Part shown: positions 32,710 to 40,754 of the stretch, one piece after another
How the letters are laid out: every line of letters starts with the position of its first letter
Position numbering within the stretch: the first letter of the stretch is position 1
Assembly: GCA_949840885.1 (NCBI GenBank)
Contig: CATKYJ010000033.1
Location: 1-49,416 of the forward strand
Source: an uncultured Acetatifactor sp.
GTDB lineage: Bacteria > Bacillota > Clostridia > Lachnospirales > Lachnospiraceae
DNA length: 49,416 bases
Reading direction: 5' to 3'
Made by a program: the position numbers and the translations under genes
The notes under the pieces: model-generated
Database searches by the model: none
The model's input: only the letters and a program-made list of their open reading frames with translations
What the model was told of the DNA's origin: nothing

Positions 32710-34448
32710 TAAGCCATGTCGCTGCCGTCACTTTCTATGGCTGCCTTTCTGCCGTTGACAGCCCGGAACGGTTCCATGTCAAACTTTGGCTCCCGTTCAT
32801 AGGTATACAGGCCGTTCACCTCCTGCTCCACATCGTAGAGCTGGGTATAGCAGAAGCCGGATATCCTGGGATTGTCCAGAAATACATCCGTAAGTCCCTT
32901 ATAGCGCTCCAGAAATTCTTCCTCTGTCCGGGGCGTCTCCCCATAGCCCCAATCTCTCTCTCCTGCTGCTCCCGTGTCCCAGCGGATGCCGCCGTACTCG
33001 CTGATCATCACAGGAATCCCCTTTACGGGCGTCTGTCTCTGGGGATGGGTATCCTGCAGCTCTCCTCCTGCCCTGAAGTCTTCATAATGCCCGGCCAGCT
33101 TCCCCGGATCCTGCTCGTAATCATGGAGATCATAGATGTCCGTGATCACATGGTAACTGCCGCTGGTATCGATGCAGGGCCTTGTGGTGTCATAGAGCTT
33201 CGTCGTCTTGTATACCACCCGCAGCAGATCCTCGTCCTGCTTTCTTCCGTTCACGTCCCAGGTCTCATTAAAGGGACACCATCCCACTATGGCCGGGTGA
33301 TTGAAATCCCGCTCCATGACCTCCATCCATTCCGGCAGAAACGCTTTCAGAGCCTCCGGTCTGCTGTAGTCCAGTCCCCAGCAGGCATGCTCCTCCCAGA
33401 CCAGATATCCCAGGCGGTCGCAGTGGTACAGATACCGAGGTTCAAAGATTTTCTGGTGGAGTCTCGCCCCGTTGAACCCTGCCTCCATGGACAGCCTGAT
33501 ATCCTTCTCCAGAGCTTCCTCTGACGGCGCCGTATAAATGCCGTCCGGATAATACCCCTGGTCCAGCACCAGCCTCTGAAAAATGGGCTCTCCGTTGAGC
33601 AGCACCTTTTCTCCCCGAATCTGAATCTCCCGCATGCCGAAGTAGCTTTTTATACAATCTTCCCCGAAAGTAAGTTCCAAGTCATAGAGTCTGCCTTTTC
33701 CCGCTTCCCAGAGATGGGATTCTGTCAGAGATAAGGTCAGCGTCGCCACCTGTCCCTGGACCTGCACCTGTCCCCGTCCACAGTCCCTGCCCTCATAGGA
33801 GGCCCGGGCTTCCAGCACTCCCGACCCCTGCACCTTTGCTTTGATGGTCAAACTGTTCTCCGCCACATTGGGATAGTATTGCAGGGAGAGGATATAGCTT
33901 TCCGGCACCTCCTCCAGCCACACGGTCTGCCAGATTCCCGTGGTGCGGGTATAATTGCAGCCTCCGGAAAAATATGCGGGGCTCTGCTTTCCCCTGGGCT
34001 GCAGGCCGCAGCGCAGGTCGTCCCTGGCCAGTACCACCAGATTGTTCTCCCCCTCCCGGACATATTCTGTAATGTCAAAGGAAAAAGAGGAGTATCCGCC
34101 CCTGTGCTCTCCCACCGACTCCCCGTTGAGCCAGACGCTACATTCGTAGTCCACTGCACCAAAATGGAGCAGGAATCTTTTCTGGTTCAGGTCTTTTTTC
34201 AACATCAGTGTTTTCTGATACCAGACTGCAGGCATAAAATCCGTTTTTGCCACTCCGCTGCATTTGCTCTCCGGGCAAAATGGCACAATAATCCGTTCCG
34301 GAAGTTCCGTATTATTGTATAACTTTCTGTCTTTCCCGCTGTCGCCGTAATCTATGTAAAAGTTCCATTCTCCATTCAGATTGGTCCAGTGCTGCCGCTC
34401 CATCTGAGGACGGGGGTGCTCCGGCCTGGGTATTGTCCGCAAATCCAT
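32709..34448 (-). CDS. GH2 family glycoside hydrolase
   Basis: This 579-residue cytoplasmic enzyme has the GH2 layout. A sugar-binding jelly roll (PRPQMERQHWTNLNGEWNF, YECSVWLNGESVGEHRGGY) is followed by an immunoglobulin-like domain and a TIM barrel. The acid/base glutamate is in GWCPFNETWD (about residue 394) and the nucleophile in MISEYGGIRW (about residue 482). It is short for GH2 and lacks the extra C-terminal domains of beta-galactosidase. The ATG follows GGAGAGGGAAG. As first gene of the operon it probably cleaves the oligosaccharide imported by the downstream transporter. Beta-glucuronidase-, galactosidase- or glucosidase-type specificity cannot be decided from the motifs. Confidence 0.9.
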   Translation of the reverse strand: MDLRTIPRPEHPRPQMERQHWTNLNGEWNFYIDYGDSGKDRKLYNNTELPERIIVPFCPESKCSGVAKTDFMPAVWYQKTLMLKKDLNQKRFLLHFGAVDYECSVWLNGESVGEHRGGYSSFSFDITEYVREGENNLVVLARDDLRCGLQPRGKQSPAYFSGGCNYTRTTGIWQTVWLEEVPESYILSLQYYPNVAENSLTIKAKVQGSGVLEARASYEGRDCGRGQVQVQGQVATLTLSLTESHLWEAGKGRLYDLELTFGEDCIKSYFGMREIQIRGEKVLLNGEPIFQRLVLDQGYYPDGIYTAPSEEALEKDIRLSMEAGFNGARLHQKIFEPRYLYHCDRLGYLVWEEHACWGLDYSRPEALKAFLPEWMEVMERDFNHPAIVGWCPFNETWDVNGRKQDEDLLRVVYKTTKLYDTTRPCIDTSGSYHVITDIYDLHDYEQDPGKLAGHYEDFRAGGELQDTHPQRQTPVKGIPVMISEYGGIRWDTGAAGERDWGYGETPRTEEEFLERYKGLTDVFLDNPRISGFCYTQLYDVEQEVNGLYTYEREPKFDMEPFRAVNGRKAAIESDGSDMA

Positions 34449-34603
34449 TTCTCTCTTCCCTCTCCTTTGGCTTTTCGCCCATGTTTCTCATGCATTTCTT
34501 TCTTACATACTCTATTTTAATCAATTCTGTGAATTAATCAGGTCAAAAAAATCCTGTATATGTATGAAAAAATCCTGTTTTTAGTTTTTCTGAGAATAAA
34601 CCA

Positions 34604-34631
34604 TTGATTTTTTGTCTGTTTATTGTATAAT
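34604..34631 (+). promoter_or_regulatory. Promoter of the AraC gene at 34796
   Basis: TTGATT (34604-34609) and TATAAT (34626-34631) are 16 bp apart. Transcription starting near 34638 would carry the whole hairpin repeat (34673-34749) as part of a leader of about 158 bases. Confidence 0.6.
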
Positions 34632-34672
34632 TTACACAAACAGGTTTCTGATACTTAAGCGATAGAAACGAC

Positions 34673-34749
34673 AATCAAATACCCCGCTGCAAGCAACGGG
34701 GTATTTGACCCTCGCGGCATTCGTCAAATGTGCATGCAAGCATGCCCAC
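34673..34749. repeat. Composite intergenic hairpin repeat (copy B)
   Basis: This is the inverted counterpart of the element at the window start. 34700-34749 equals the reverse complement of 1-50, and 34673-34704 equals the reverse complement of 96-127 with one mismatch. It can fold into a long stem from CAAATACCCCG (34675-34685) with CGGGGTATTTG (34697-34707), a second stem ATTTGAC / GTCAAAT (34703-34709 with 34723-34729) and a palindrome GCATGC-AA-GCATGC (34732-34745). It lacks the 45-base insert of copy A. It lies in the predicted 5' leader of the AraC gene. Confidence 0.88.
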
Positions 34750-34795
34750 TTGACTCAATGCTCGCGGGAATAAGATGAAAACAGGAGGTTGCAGC

Positions 34796-35665
34796 ATGCC
34801 GGACATCTACAGGACAGCCCGGGAGGAATATTACTTTTATCTGGGGCCGGACTCTGCCGAGTTTTCTCCCCTGTCCTCAGGCATTACCTTTGCGGATCCA
34901 AATTATCATATCCTGCGGCCCAACGGAGACCACTATGTATTTGAATATGTGATCAGCGGCCGGGGCTATGTGTACTTTAATGACAAAAAAGTGGCCTTAG
35001 GCCCCGGCGCCGCTTACATCCTCCATCCCTGCACTTACCACCACTACTATTCCGATCCCCACGACCCCTGGACCAAGGTATGGCTCAATGTCCGGGGGAT
35101 GTTAGTGCAGCACCTGCTCTCGGACTATCATCTGAACACCAATTGTTATGTGGAAAATTTCAAGAACAGGGACTATCTCACCCAGGCATTCACCATCATG
35201 AAAAAAGACCCGGCCCACTGCAAAAGTGAACTGGCTCTTTTTCTTCATCATTACATTCAATTGTTTTCGGAGACACTCATAGGCCATCAGGAGAAAACCT
35301 CCCCGGCTTTTGCCATGAAATGCTTCATTGAGCAAAATGTCCACCGCTCCCTGCATATCGATGAGATCGCAGCCCATGCCCATCTCTCCCGTTCCCGGGC
35401 CAACGAGGTGTTCAAAAGGTCTTACTTTACCCCCCCATACCGCTACTACCTGTCCCTGCGGCTGGAGATTTCCATGAATCTGCTGCGCCACTCCCCCATG
35501 ACCATCCAGGAGATCTCCAACCATCTGGACTTTCCAGATTACCACCAATTCACGGCATTTTTCAAGAAATGGTGCGGCATGACGCCTAGCCAATATCGGC
35601 AGAAATTCCAGATGGAACTAAGCAGGTTGAATGCAGAGTCCGCCGCTAGCAATTCATCGGGGTAA
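34796..35665 (+). CDS. AraC family regulator of the GH2/sugar ABC operon
   Basis: This 289-residue protein has an N-terminal cupin-like sensing domain: NGDHYVFEYVISGRGYVYF, then GPGAAYILHPCTYHHYY, the AraC-type sugar-binding cupin pattern. The C-terminal DNA-binding domain has IDEIAAHAHLSRSRANEVF, IQEISNHLDFPDYHQFTAFF and GMTPSQYRQKF. The start is taken as ATG at 34796 with GGAGG 7 bases upstream. It is divergent from the GH2/ABC operon and probably activates it when its sugar is bound. Its leader contains the hairpin repeat at 34673. Confidence 0.93.
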   Translation: MPDIYRTAREEYYFYLGPDSAEFSPLSSGITFADPNYHILRPNGDHYVFEYVISGRGYVYFNDKKVALGPGAAYILHPCTYHHYYSDPHDPWTKVWLNVRGMLVQHLLSDYHLNTNCYVENFKNRDYLTQAFTIMKKDPAHCKSELALFLHHYIQLFSETLIGHQEKTSPAFAMKCFIEQNVHRSLHIDEIAAHAHLSRSRANEVFKRSYFTPPYRYYLSLRLEISMNLLRHSPMTIQEISNHLDFPDYHQFTAFFKKWCGMTPSQYRQKFQMELSRLNAESAASNSSG

Positions 35666-35709
35666 AAATAGATTTTTCATACATACTATAGCTTATCGGC
35701 CAGCCATTA

Positions 35710-35766
35710 TTGACAGATGGTTTGTTTTATTGTATCATATTTTTATAGTTAGTTATATCTAACTAA
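35710..35766 (+). promoter_or_regulatory. ZIP gene promoter with palindromic operator
   Basis: TTGACA (35710-35715) and TATCAT (35733-35738) are 17 bp apart. At 35749-35766, just past the expected start of transcription, lies the perfect inverted repeat TTAGTTA-TATC-TAACTAA. It resembles the half-site TTAGGTTA of DtxR/IdeR-type metal regulators, so metal-dependent repression of the transporter gene is plausible. Confidence 0.65.
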
Positions 35767-35804
35767 TATATCTGGCTAATAGCGTAAAAAACGGAGGTTA
35801 CACA

Positions 35805-36587
35805 ATGCCAATAGAAACTTTGCAGGGCATCCTGCTCCCCTTTTTCGGAACCGTTCTCGGCGCTGCCTGCGTGTTCATCATGCGGGACGCGCTTCCCCTC
35901 AAAGTGCAGAAATCCCTTACGGGCTTTGCCGCCGGGGTCATGGTGGCAGCATCTGTCTGGAGCCTCTTAGTCCCCGCCATGGAGGAGGCGGGACATATGG
36001 GAAAATGGGCCTTTTTCCCGGCAGTGGCCGGGTTTTGGGCTGGCATCCTCTTCCTGCTTTTGCTGGACAGAACCATTCCTCATCTGCATCAGAACAGCGC
36101 CTCCCCGGAGGGACCCCGCACCCGCCTGGGGCGCACTGCCATGCTTGTGCTGGCGGTGACTCTCCACAATATCCCCGAGGGCATGGCCGTGGGCGTGGTG
36201 CTGGCGGGCTGGATGGCCGGGGATGAGACCATCCCCCTGGCCGGGGCCCTGGCCCTGTCCATCGGCATCGCCCTCCAGAACTTTCCCGAGGGCGCCATCA
36301 TCTCCCTGCCCCTTAGGGCGGAGGGAGCCGGAAAAGGCCGGGCTTTCCTGTATGGCGTTCTCTCCGGCGTGGTGGAGCCCCTGGCCGCCCTCCTCACCAT
36401 CTGCGCGGCAAGCTTCATCCTACCGGCCCTGCCCTATCTGCTAAGCTTCGCCGCCGGAGCCATGCTCTATGTAGTAGTGGAAGAACTCATTCCGGAAGCC
36501 TCCGCCGGAGAACACTCCAACCTGGGAACCCTGTTCTTCGCGGCAGGGTTTACGGTGATGCTGGCGCTGGATGTGGCGCTGGGCTGA
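35805..36587 (+). CDS. ZIP family metal transporter
   Basis: This 260-residue membrane protein has about eight helices. It carries the two metal-binding helix motifs of ZIP transporters, HNIPEGMAVGV (about residues 121-131) and QNFPEGAIISLPL (about 164-176), plus the closing VVEELIPEAS segment. It resembles ZupT/GufA-type proteins, which bring zinc, iron or manganese into the cytoplasm. The ATG at 35805 follows ACGGAGG. It is monocistronic, with a consensus promoter and a palindromic operator that suggest control by a metal-sensing repressor. Confidence 0.93.
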   Translation: MPIETLQGILLPFFGTVLGAACVFIMRDALPLKVQKSLTGFAAGVMVAASVWSLLVPAMEEAGHMGKWAFFPAVAGFWAGILFLLLLDRTIPHLHQNSASPEGPRTRLGRTAMLVLAVTLHNIPEGMAVGVVLAGWMAGDETIPLAGALALSIGIALQNFPEGAIISLPLRAEGAGKGRAFLYGVLSGVVEPLAALLTICAASFILPALPYLLSFAAGAMLYVVVEELIPEASAGEHSNLGTLFFAAGFTVMLALDVALG

Positions 36588-36612
36588 GGGCTGCGCCTGG
36601 CCAGAAGCTCCA

Positions 36613-36844
36613 GGCCCCGCCATTCTATTTTCCTGCCCAAACGCACTGCGGGAACCTTGGCAAGAGAATCTAAGGCCCCCCAGGCCGCTCTCACAGTTCC
36701 CTGTCCAGACGCACTGACGGAACCTGGCAAAGGAACCTCACGCCCCCCAGGCCGCTCTCACAGTTCCCTGCCCAGGCTTTGGCCGGAGTTCCTGGCCGCA
36801 CAGGCCGCGGCTTCACAGTTCCCTGCGCAGACGAGCGCCCTGGG
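36613..36844. repeat. Tandem imperfect repeats derived from the 3' end of a permease gene
   Basis: Four degenerate copies of a unit of roughly 46-68 bp occur near 36613, 36673, 36741 and 36799. They share GGCCGC-N3-TCACAGTTCCCTG followed by a C-A-G-A-C-G-like stretch. The rightmost copy overlaps the last codons and stop of the leftward permease gene (36813), so the array appears to be repeated copies of that gene's 3' end. Confidence 0.7.
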
Positions 36845-37481
36845 CCATCTTGTCCATGGGAGCCCTGTAGACCAAAAGCGAGAGCAGATACTCCCCCGCA
36901 GCGCCCAAGGCAAGAATCCCAAGGCCTGCGGGAATCACTTTCCACAGAGAAAGCCCTTTTCCTGTCAGGAACCCCAGCATTTCCTCCCCTGTCAGGCCCT
37001 TTGACAGCACAGTGCACAGAATCGGAATCAGCCCCACGGATGCCAGAATGAAATGTTTATAGGCCAAGCCCATATAGAGCATTATCATGGCCAAGGACAG
37101 CGCCTGCATTATCAGGCTGCTGTATACATAGTCACGGTATTCCGGTCTCCCCAAAAACATAATTTCGCACACCAAAACCGTGATCAGGTACAGAACCGCC
37201 ATGATGCTGAAGTTCATCAGGGCCGGAATGCTGGTCTGCAGCTTCTTTTTCATAGGAGACGCCTGTGTCATGCCCGCCATGCTCAGGGAAAAGAGCATCT
37301 GTACGGGCAGCATGCCCGCTATCAGGAGTATATAGCATGCGGGAAACACATTCCACTCCATCCTCGCTACGACAATGGCCAAAATCTCCAGCAACAGCAG
37401 CAGCCCTCCTGCGATGCAGTTGATCTTTATGCCGTAAGCATAACGCAGCATCCTCATCCCCAGTTTCCAGTTATTTATCAT
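36813..37481 (-). CDS. ABC transporter membrane subunit
   Basis: This 222-residue protein has six hydrophobic segments, including GGLLLLLEILAIVVARM, ACYILLIAGMLPVQMLF, FSIMAVLYLITVLVCEIMF and AAGEYLLSLLVY, in the ABC-2 permease style. The loop SPMKKKLQTSIPALMN is typical of YtrC/D-like subunits. It overlaps the preceding membrane-protein gene by 11 bp and is the last gene of the GntR-ATPase-permease-permease operon. Its 3' end is duplicated in tandem just downstream. The substrate is unknown. Confidence 0.8.
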   Translation of the reverse strand: MINNWKLGMRMLRYAYGIKINCIAGGLLLLLEILAIVVARMEWNVFPACYILLIAGMLPVQMLFSLSMAGMTQASPMKKKLQTSIPALMNFSIMAVLYLITVLVCEIMFLGRPEYRDYVYSSLIMQALSLAMIMLYMGLAYKHFILASVGLIPILCTVLSKGLTGEEMLGFLTGKGLSLWKVIPAGLGILALGAAGEYLLSLLVYRAPMDKMAQGARLRREL

Positions 37482-38145
37482 AATAGCTCCTTTCCACCCT
37501 CTTCATGGCAACCCTCACAGCCAAAGCGCTGATTCCCATACCGAGTATCGCCAACAGAATATCGATTACTAAAATATAGTCTGCCAGGTTCAGCAGGATC
37601 AGGCCAAATGCCGTGAAAAACATCGCCCCATAGCCCACCAGCAGGTTTATCCACAGCATGTCGCCAAATCTGGACAGAAACGTGCCCAGTGTAGAGACAA
37701 AATAGGAAAGCAGCACGAAATACAGCAAAATCCCCATTCCAGATGCGCTTACCATACCCTCCGGCGCGCCGGCTCCTTTGGCCGTCCATCTGCCTGCCAG
37801 TCCTGCTGCCAGCCGGCACAGAGCCAAAATCCCTAAGGCTGACAGGAACTTCCGGAGCAAGTCCATCCGCAGCGCGCTCTTTAAGACATCCATTCCCCGC
37901 CCGGAAGTCTTCAAAAATTCCAGCCTTAGGGAATCCTTTGTCTGAATTCCTCCGAACAGACCGTTGTCGGAAATGATTTCCACCGGGGGCAAAAGCACTG
38001 CCACAAGTATCAGTCCTGTGCCGCTCTGCACATTTGCCTCCATCCACAGCCCCAGCCCCACCATAGCCAGGGGCGCCAGCAGATATACCACGATCCGGTA
38101 CCAGAGGCCGGTAAATACCAGGTAGCTTTTTATTCGTTTTTTCAT
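37471..38145 (-). CDS. ABC transporter membrane subunit
   Basis: This 224-residue polytopic protein has hydrophobic stretches GLWYRIVVYLLAPLAMVGLG, LILVAVLLPPVEIISD, FLSALGILALCRLAAGL, LLYFVLLSYFVSTLG and ILVIDILLAILGMGISALAV. The segment GGIQTKDSLRLEFLKTSGRG resembles the coupling loop of ABC-2 permeases. The ATG at 38145 (MKKRIKSYL) is preferred over an ATG four codons earlier, which would sit directly on the GAAAGGGG ribosome site. It probably forms a heterodimer with the next gene product. Confidence 0.8.
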   Translation of the reverse strand: MKKRIKSYLVFTGLWYRIVVYLLAPLAMVGLGLWMEANVQSGTGLILVAVLLPPVEIISDNGLFGGIQTKDSLRLEFLKTSGRGMDVLKSALRMDLLRKFLSALGILALCRLAAGLAGRWTAKGAGAPEGMVSASGMGILLYFVLLSYFVSTLGTFLSRFGDMLWINLLVGYGAMFFTAFGLILLNLADYILVIDILLAILGMGISALAVRVAMKRVERSYYDK

Positions 38146-38176
38146 CCTACAGACCATCCCCTTTCCCTATTTCCCG

Positions 38177-39151
38177 TCATGCCCTCTTTGCCAGCTTTGT
38201 GTTGGCTTTCATCACTGCCACGCTGATCTGGGACAGGCTGGGCGTCTCCAGACTCACGTCCATTCCGGCCAGTCCGTCAAGGTTCTGCGCCAGGCAGATT
38301 CCCTCAAACCCATAGGCGCTTCGGTTCATGGTAAAGAGGATTTTCCCGGCCTGCTCCGCATCCGCTGTCTCCCCTTTCACAAGGACGTATTTCTCTTTCA
38401 AATCCTCCACGAAGCCCTCCTCCACAATATTGCCGTGCTCCAGGATAATGGCGTAATCCGTCACGTTCTCCATATCGGCTATGTTGTGGGTGGAGAAAAA
38501 CACCGTCTTTTCTCCGTCTCCCTGCTCCAGGTACTCCCTTATCATGTCGCAGAGCCTATCCCGCATCAGCGGATCCAGAGGGGAGGCGGGCTCATCCAGA
38601 ATAAGCAGCCTGGTATCCCTGGCCAGGACCGCTGCCAGCATCAGCTTCATCCGGTTGCCGTCCGAGAGGCTTTTCACCTGCTTCGTTACATCCATGCCGC
38701 TGCCGCCGATTCCCAGTTCCTCGCAAATCGCCCGGTATCTGTCCTGATGGAAATTGGCGAACAGAAGCCCGCTGACCTCTTCCACCTGCCTGATGGTCCA
38801 CTGGGGGAGGAAATAGCAGCCCGGGCCCGTGTAGCCGATCTGTTCCTGCACTTCCCCGCTGATGCCTGTTTCCTGTCTGTCAAAATAGGAAATCTCTCCC
38901 TTGTAGTCCAGCCTTATGCCGGTAAGGATGTTAAGCAATGTGGTCTTGCCCGCGCCGTTCTCCCCGATCAGGGCGGTAGCAAAGCCTTTTGGCAGCGAAA
39001 GCTGCGGAACCGAAAGGGCAAAGCCTTTGTATTTTTTGTGGAGATTCCGTGCCTGCAGGACAGTCTCGCGGATTTTGGGCTTCTGGATTTCATTGTTTTG
39101 TTTCTCTATATTTTGTTTTGTTATAGTTTCTTTTTCGTCTATTCTGGTCAT
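38177..39151 (-). CDS. ABC transporter ATP-binding protein (YtrB-like)
   Basis: This 324-residue ATPase has an unusual charged N-terminal extension of about 30 residues (TRIDEKETITKQNIEKQNNE). The nucleotide-binding domain follows: Walker A GENGAGKTT, Q-loop, signature variant SLSDGNRMKL, Walker B LLILDEPASPLDP and the switch histidine FFSTHNIAD. A C-terminal extension follows. The LSDGN signature fits the YtrB/EcsA-like exporter branch. It follows the GntR regulator by 21 bp and drives the two membrane subunits downstream. The ATG follows GGAGGAGAG. Confidence 0.92.
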   Translation of the reverse strand: MTRIDEKETITKQNIEKQNNEIQKPKIRETVLQARNLHKKYKGFALSVPQLSLPKGFATALIGENGAGKTTLLNILTGIRLDYKGEISYFDRQETGISGEVQEQIGYTGPGCYFLPQWTIRQVEEVSGLLFANFHQDRYRAICEELGIGGSGMDVTKQVKSLSDGNRMKLMLAAVLARDTRLLILDEPASPLDPLMRDRLCDMIREYLEQGDGEKTVFFSTHNIADMENVTDYAIILEHGNIVEEGFVEDLKEKYVLVKGETADAEQAGKILFTMNRSAYGFEGICLAQNLDGLAGMDVSLETPSLSQISVAVMKANTKLAKRA

Positions 39152-39172
39152 TTCTTTCTCTCTCCTCCTGCA

Positions 39173-39562
39173 TTATCTCTCATTTCCCTGGTCCTCTTCC
39201 ATATCCAGCAATGTACACAAAATGTCCTGGAGCTCCTGGCCCGTCATCCCGGCTATCCTGGCAGCGCTTACCGCCTCCAGCAAAGCCTCCTCCACCTTGC
39301 GCAGATGCTGCTCTTTCAGCATCTGGCTGTCCTGGGCGTTCACATAGAATCCCTTGCCCTGAACCGCTGTCACAAGGCCCTCCTCCGCCAGCTGTTCATA
39401 GGCTTTCATGGTGGTGATGACGCTGATCCGCAGGTCCTTGGCCAGCCCTCGGATGGACGGGAGGTATTCTCCCTCTTTCAGCCTGCCTGCCAAGATATCC
39501 ATCCTCAGCTGTTCTGCAATCTGCTGGTAAATGGGGATTCCTGAATTCTGCAATAGTTTCAA
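39173..39562 (-). CDS. GntR family regulator (YtrA-like)
   Basis: This 129-residue regulator has the GntR winged helix: GIPIYQQIAEQLRMDILAGR, LPSIRGLAKDLRISVITTMK and the wing VTAVQGKGFYVN. Only a short helical tail of about 50 residues follows, as in the YtrA subfamily. Such proteins repress ABC operons and often respond to cell-wall-active compounds. The start is a TTG at 39562 with GGGGTGAT upstream. It is the first gene of the four-gene operon that continues to 36813. Confidence 0.92.
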   Translation of the reverse strand: MKLLQNSGIPIYQQIAEQLRMDILAGRLKEGEYLPSIRGLAKDLRISVITTMKAYEQLAEEGLVTAVQGKGFYVNAQDSQMLKEQHLRKVEEALLEAVSAARIAGMTGQELQDILCTLLDMEEDQGNER

Positions 39563-39621
39563 ATCGGTATCACCCCTCTCTGCTGTTTATATGTTATATA
39601 TACACCATAATCAGTTGAGTG

Positions 39622-40742
39622 TCAATAGGAAATTGGGTATAAGAGATAATTTTTAGAAAAAGAAGAATACCTGATACTCTTGACGTGGAGCAGCGATGCA
39701 GTGGCCGCGCTGTCTTCCGGATTGCGCTTTGCCAGCATATAGTTGGTGGGAAGCATGACTTCATCTATGGATGCCGTGTCCTCCGCCACCTCGTCGTAAT
39801 ATAGTCCCGCATAGGCGAACTCACTCCCCGTCCCCATAATATGGTCTCCATAGACCGGAGTCGCGGCATATCTCCTGCTGTCATAGACATATGCCGGCGT
39901 CTGCACCACCACATTGTAGAAGATAGATTTTCCAAGCTCTACCGGAAATCCCGCCGCGAACCAGTTCTCTCCCAGCATATGGCCATGGCCTTGGCAAAGG
40001 CAAAGATCTTGGAGATCGCCGCATTGTGGTAACGGATGGATTCATTCCACGAACCGTCCTGTCCGTAGATATTCACCTCGGTACACTGCCCCAGCAGGGT
40101 GTTGTAACCGTTATTATAATACTGTATCCCATATTCCCAGCCTTCCATTCCATTGAAAGCCAGTCCCAGCAGGGCGGAACCGATGGCCATATCCATGTTC
40201 CAGTTGGTATTGCCCTCCGCCGCCTGGGCAGGGATCATCTCGGAACGGTCCCTTTGTATGTCCAGCCCTCCGTGTCATGGTCTAAATCGGCGTTTGCCCC
40301 CCACAATAGAATTGCTGGCCGCATCATTCAGGGTAAACTCGTCCACATAGGCAAAGTATCCGTTGTTGATGCCGTTTCCCTGATAGTCCTGGTTTCCGGA
40401 GATGCGAACCACGAACTCGGCTTGCACCACATCCTCCACTTTCCCTCCGTTCACCAGATGCATTTCCTTGGTCTTGATGGTCTTGGAAGTGGCGCCGTAG
40501 CCAATGCCCGTGAGATCTAAAAGCCCCATTTCATCGACTTTCGCCGTATCGTTTGTAAAGAGCGCCTGGCGCAGTTCCTTCAGCTCATCCAGGTCCAGGA
40601 AATCCGATATATTCTTGATTTCTGCGAACTTTAACTGCAGTTCCCGGTTCGCCGCTTCCCACAGGATACGGCTCTTTCCAAGTTTTCTTTTACCCGATTT
40701 TGTAATCAAAATGACAAAGAAAGCTAAGACCGGAAACTGCAC
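39622..40742 (-). pseudogene. Frameshifted polysaccharide-lyase-like gene
   Basis: Three open pieces in different frames belong to one former protein. The first (40742-40275) holds a beta-rich segment GYFAYVDEFTLND. A frameshift near 40300 leads to a GANADLDHDTEGWTYKGTVP segment, and a second near 40235 leads to GNTNWNMDMAIGSALLGLAF and DGSWNESIRYHNAAISKIFA. A third shift near 39975 leads to GENWFAAGFPVELGKSI. The alpha-helical toroid-like pattern and DGSWNESIRYH suggest a heparinase or alginate-lyase type enzyme; this is tentative. Both ends are missing. It is not functional. Confidence 0.65.
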
Positions 40743-40754
40743 TGTCCCGCCTGC

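Noticed and set aside
34732..34745. The GCATGC palindrome as a transposon end
   Set aside because: No target duplication or transposase is associated with it. It is better explained as one stem of the composite repeat.
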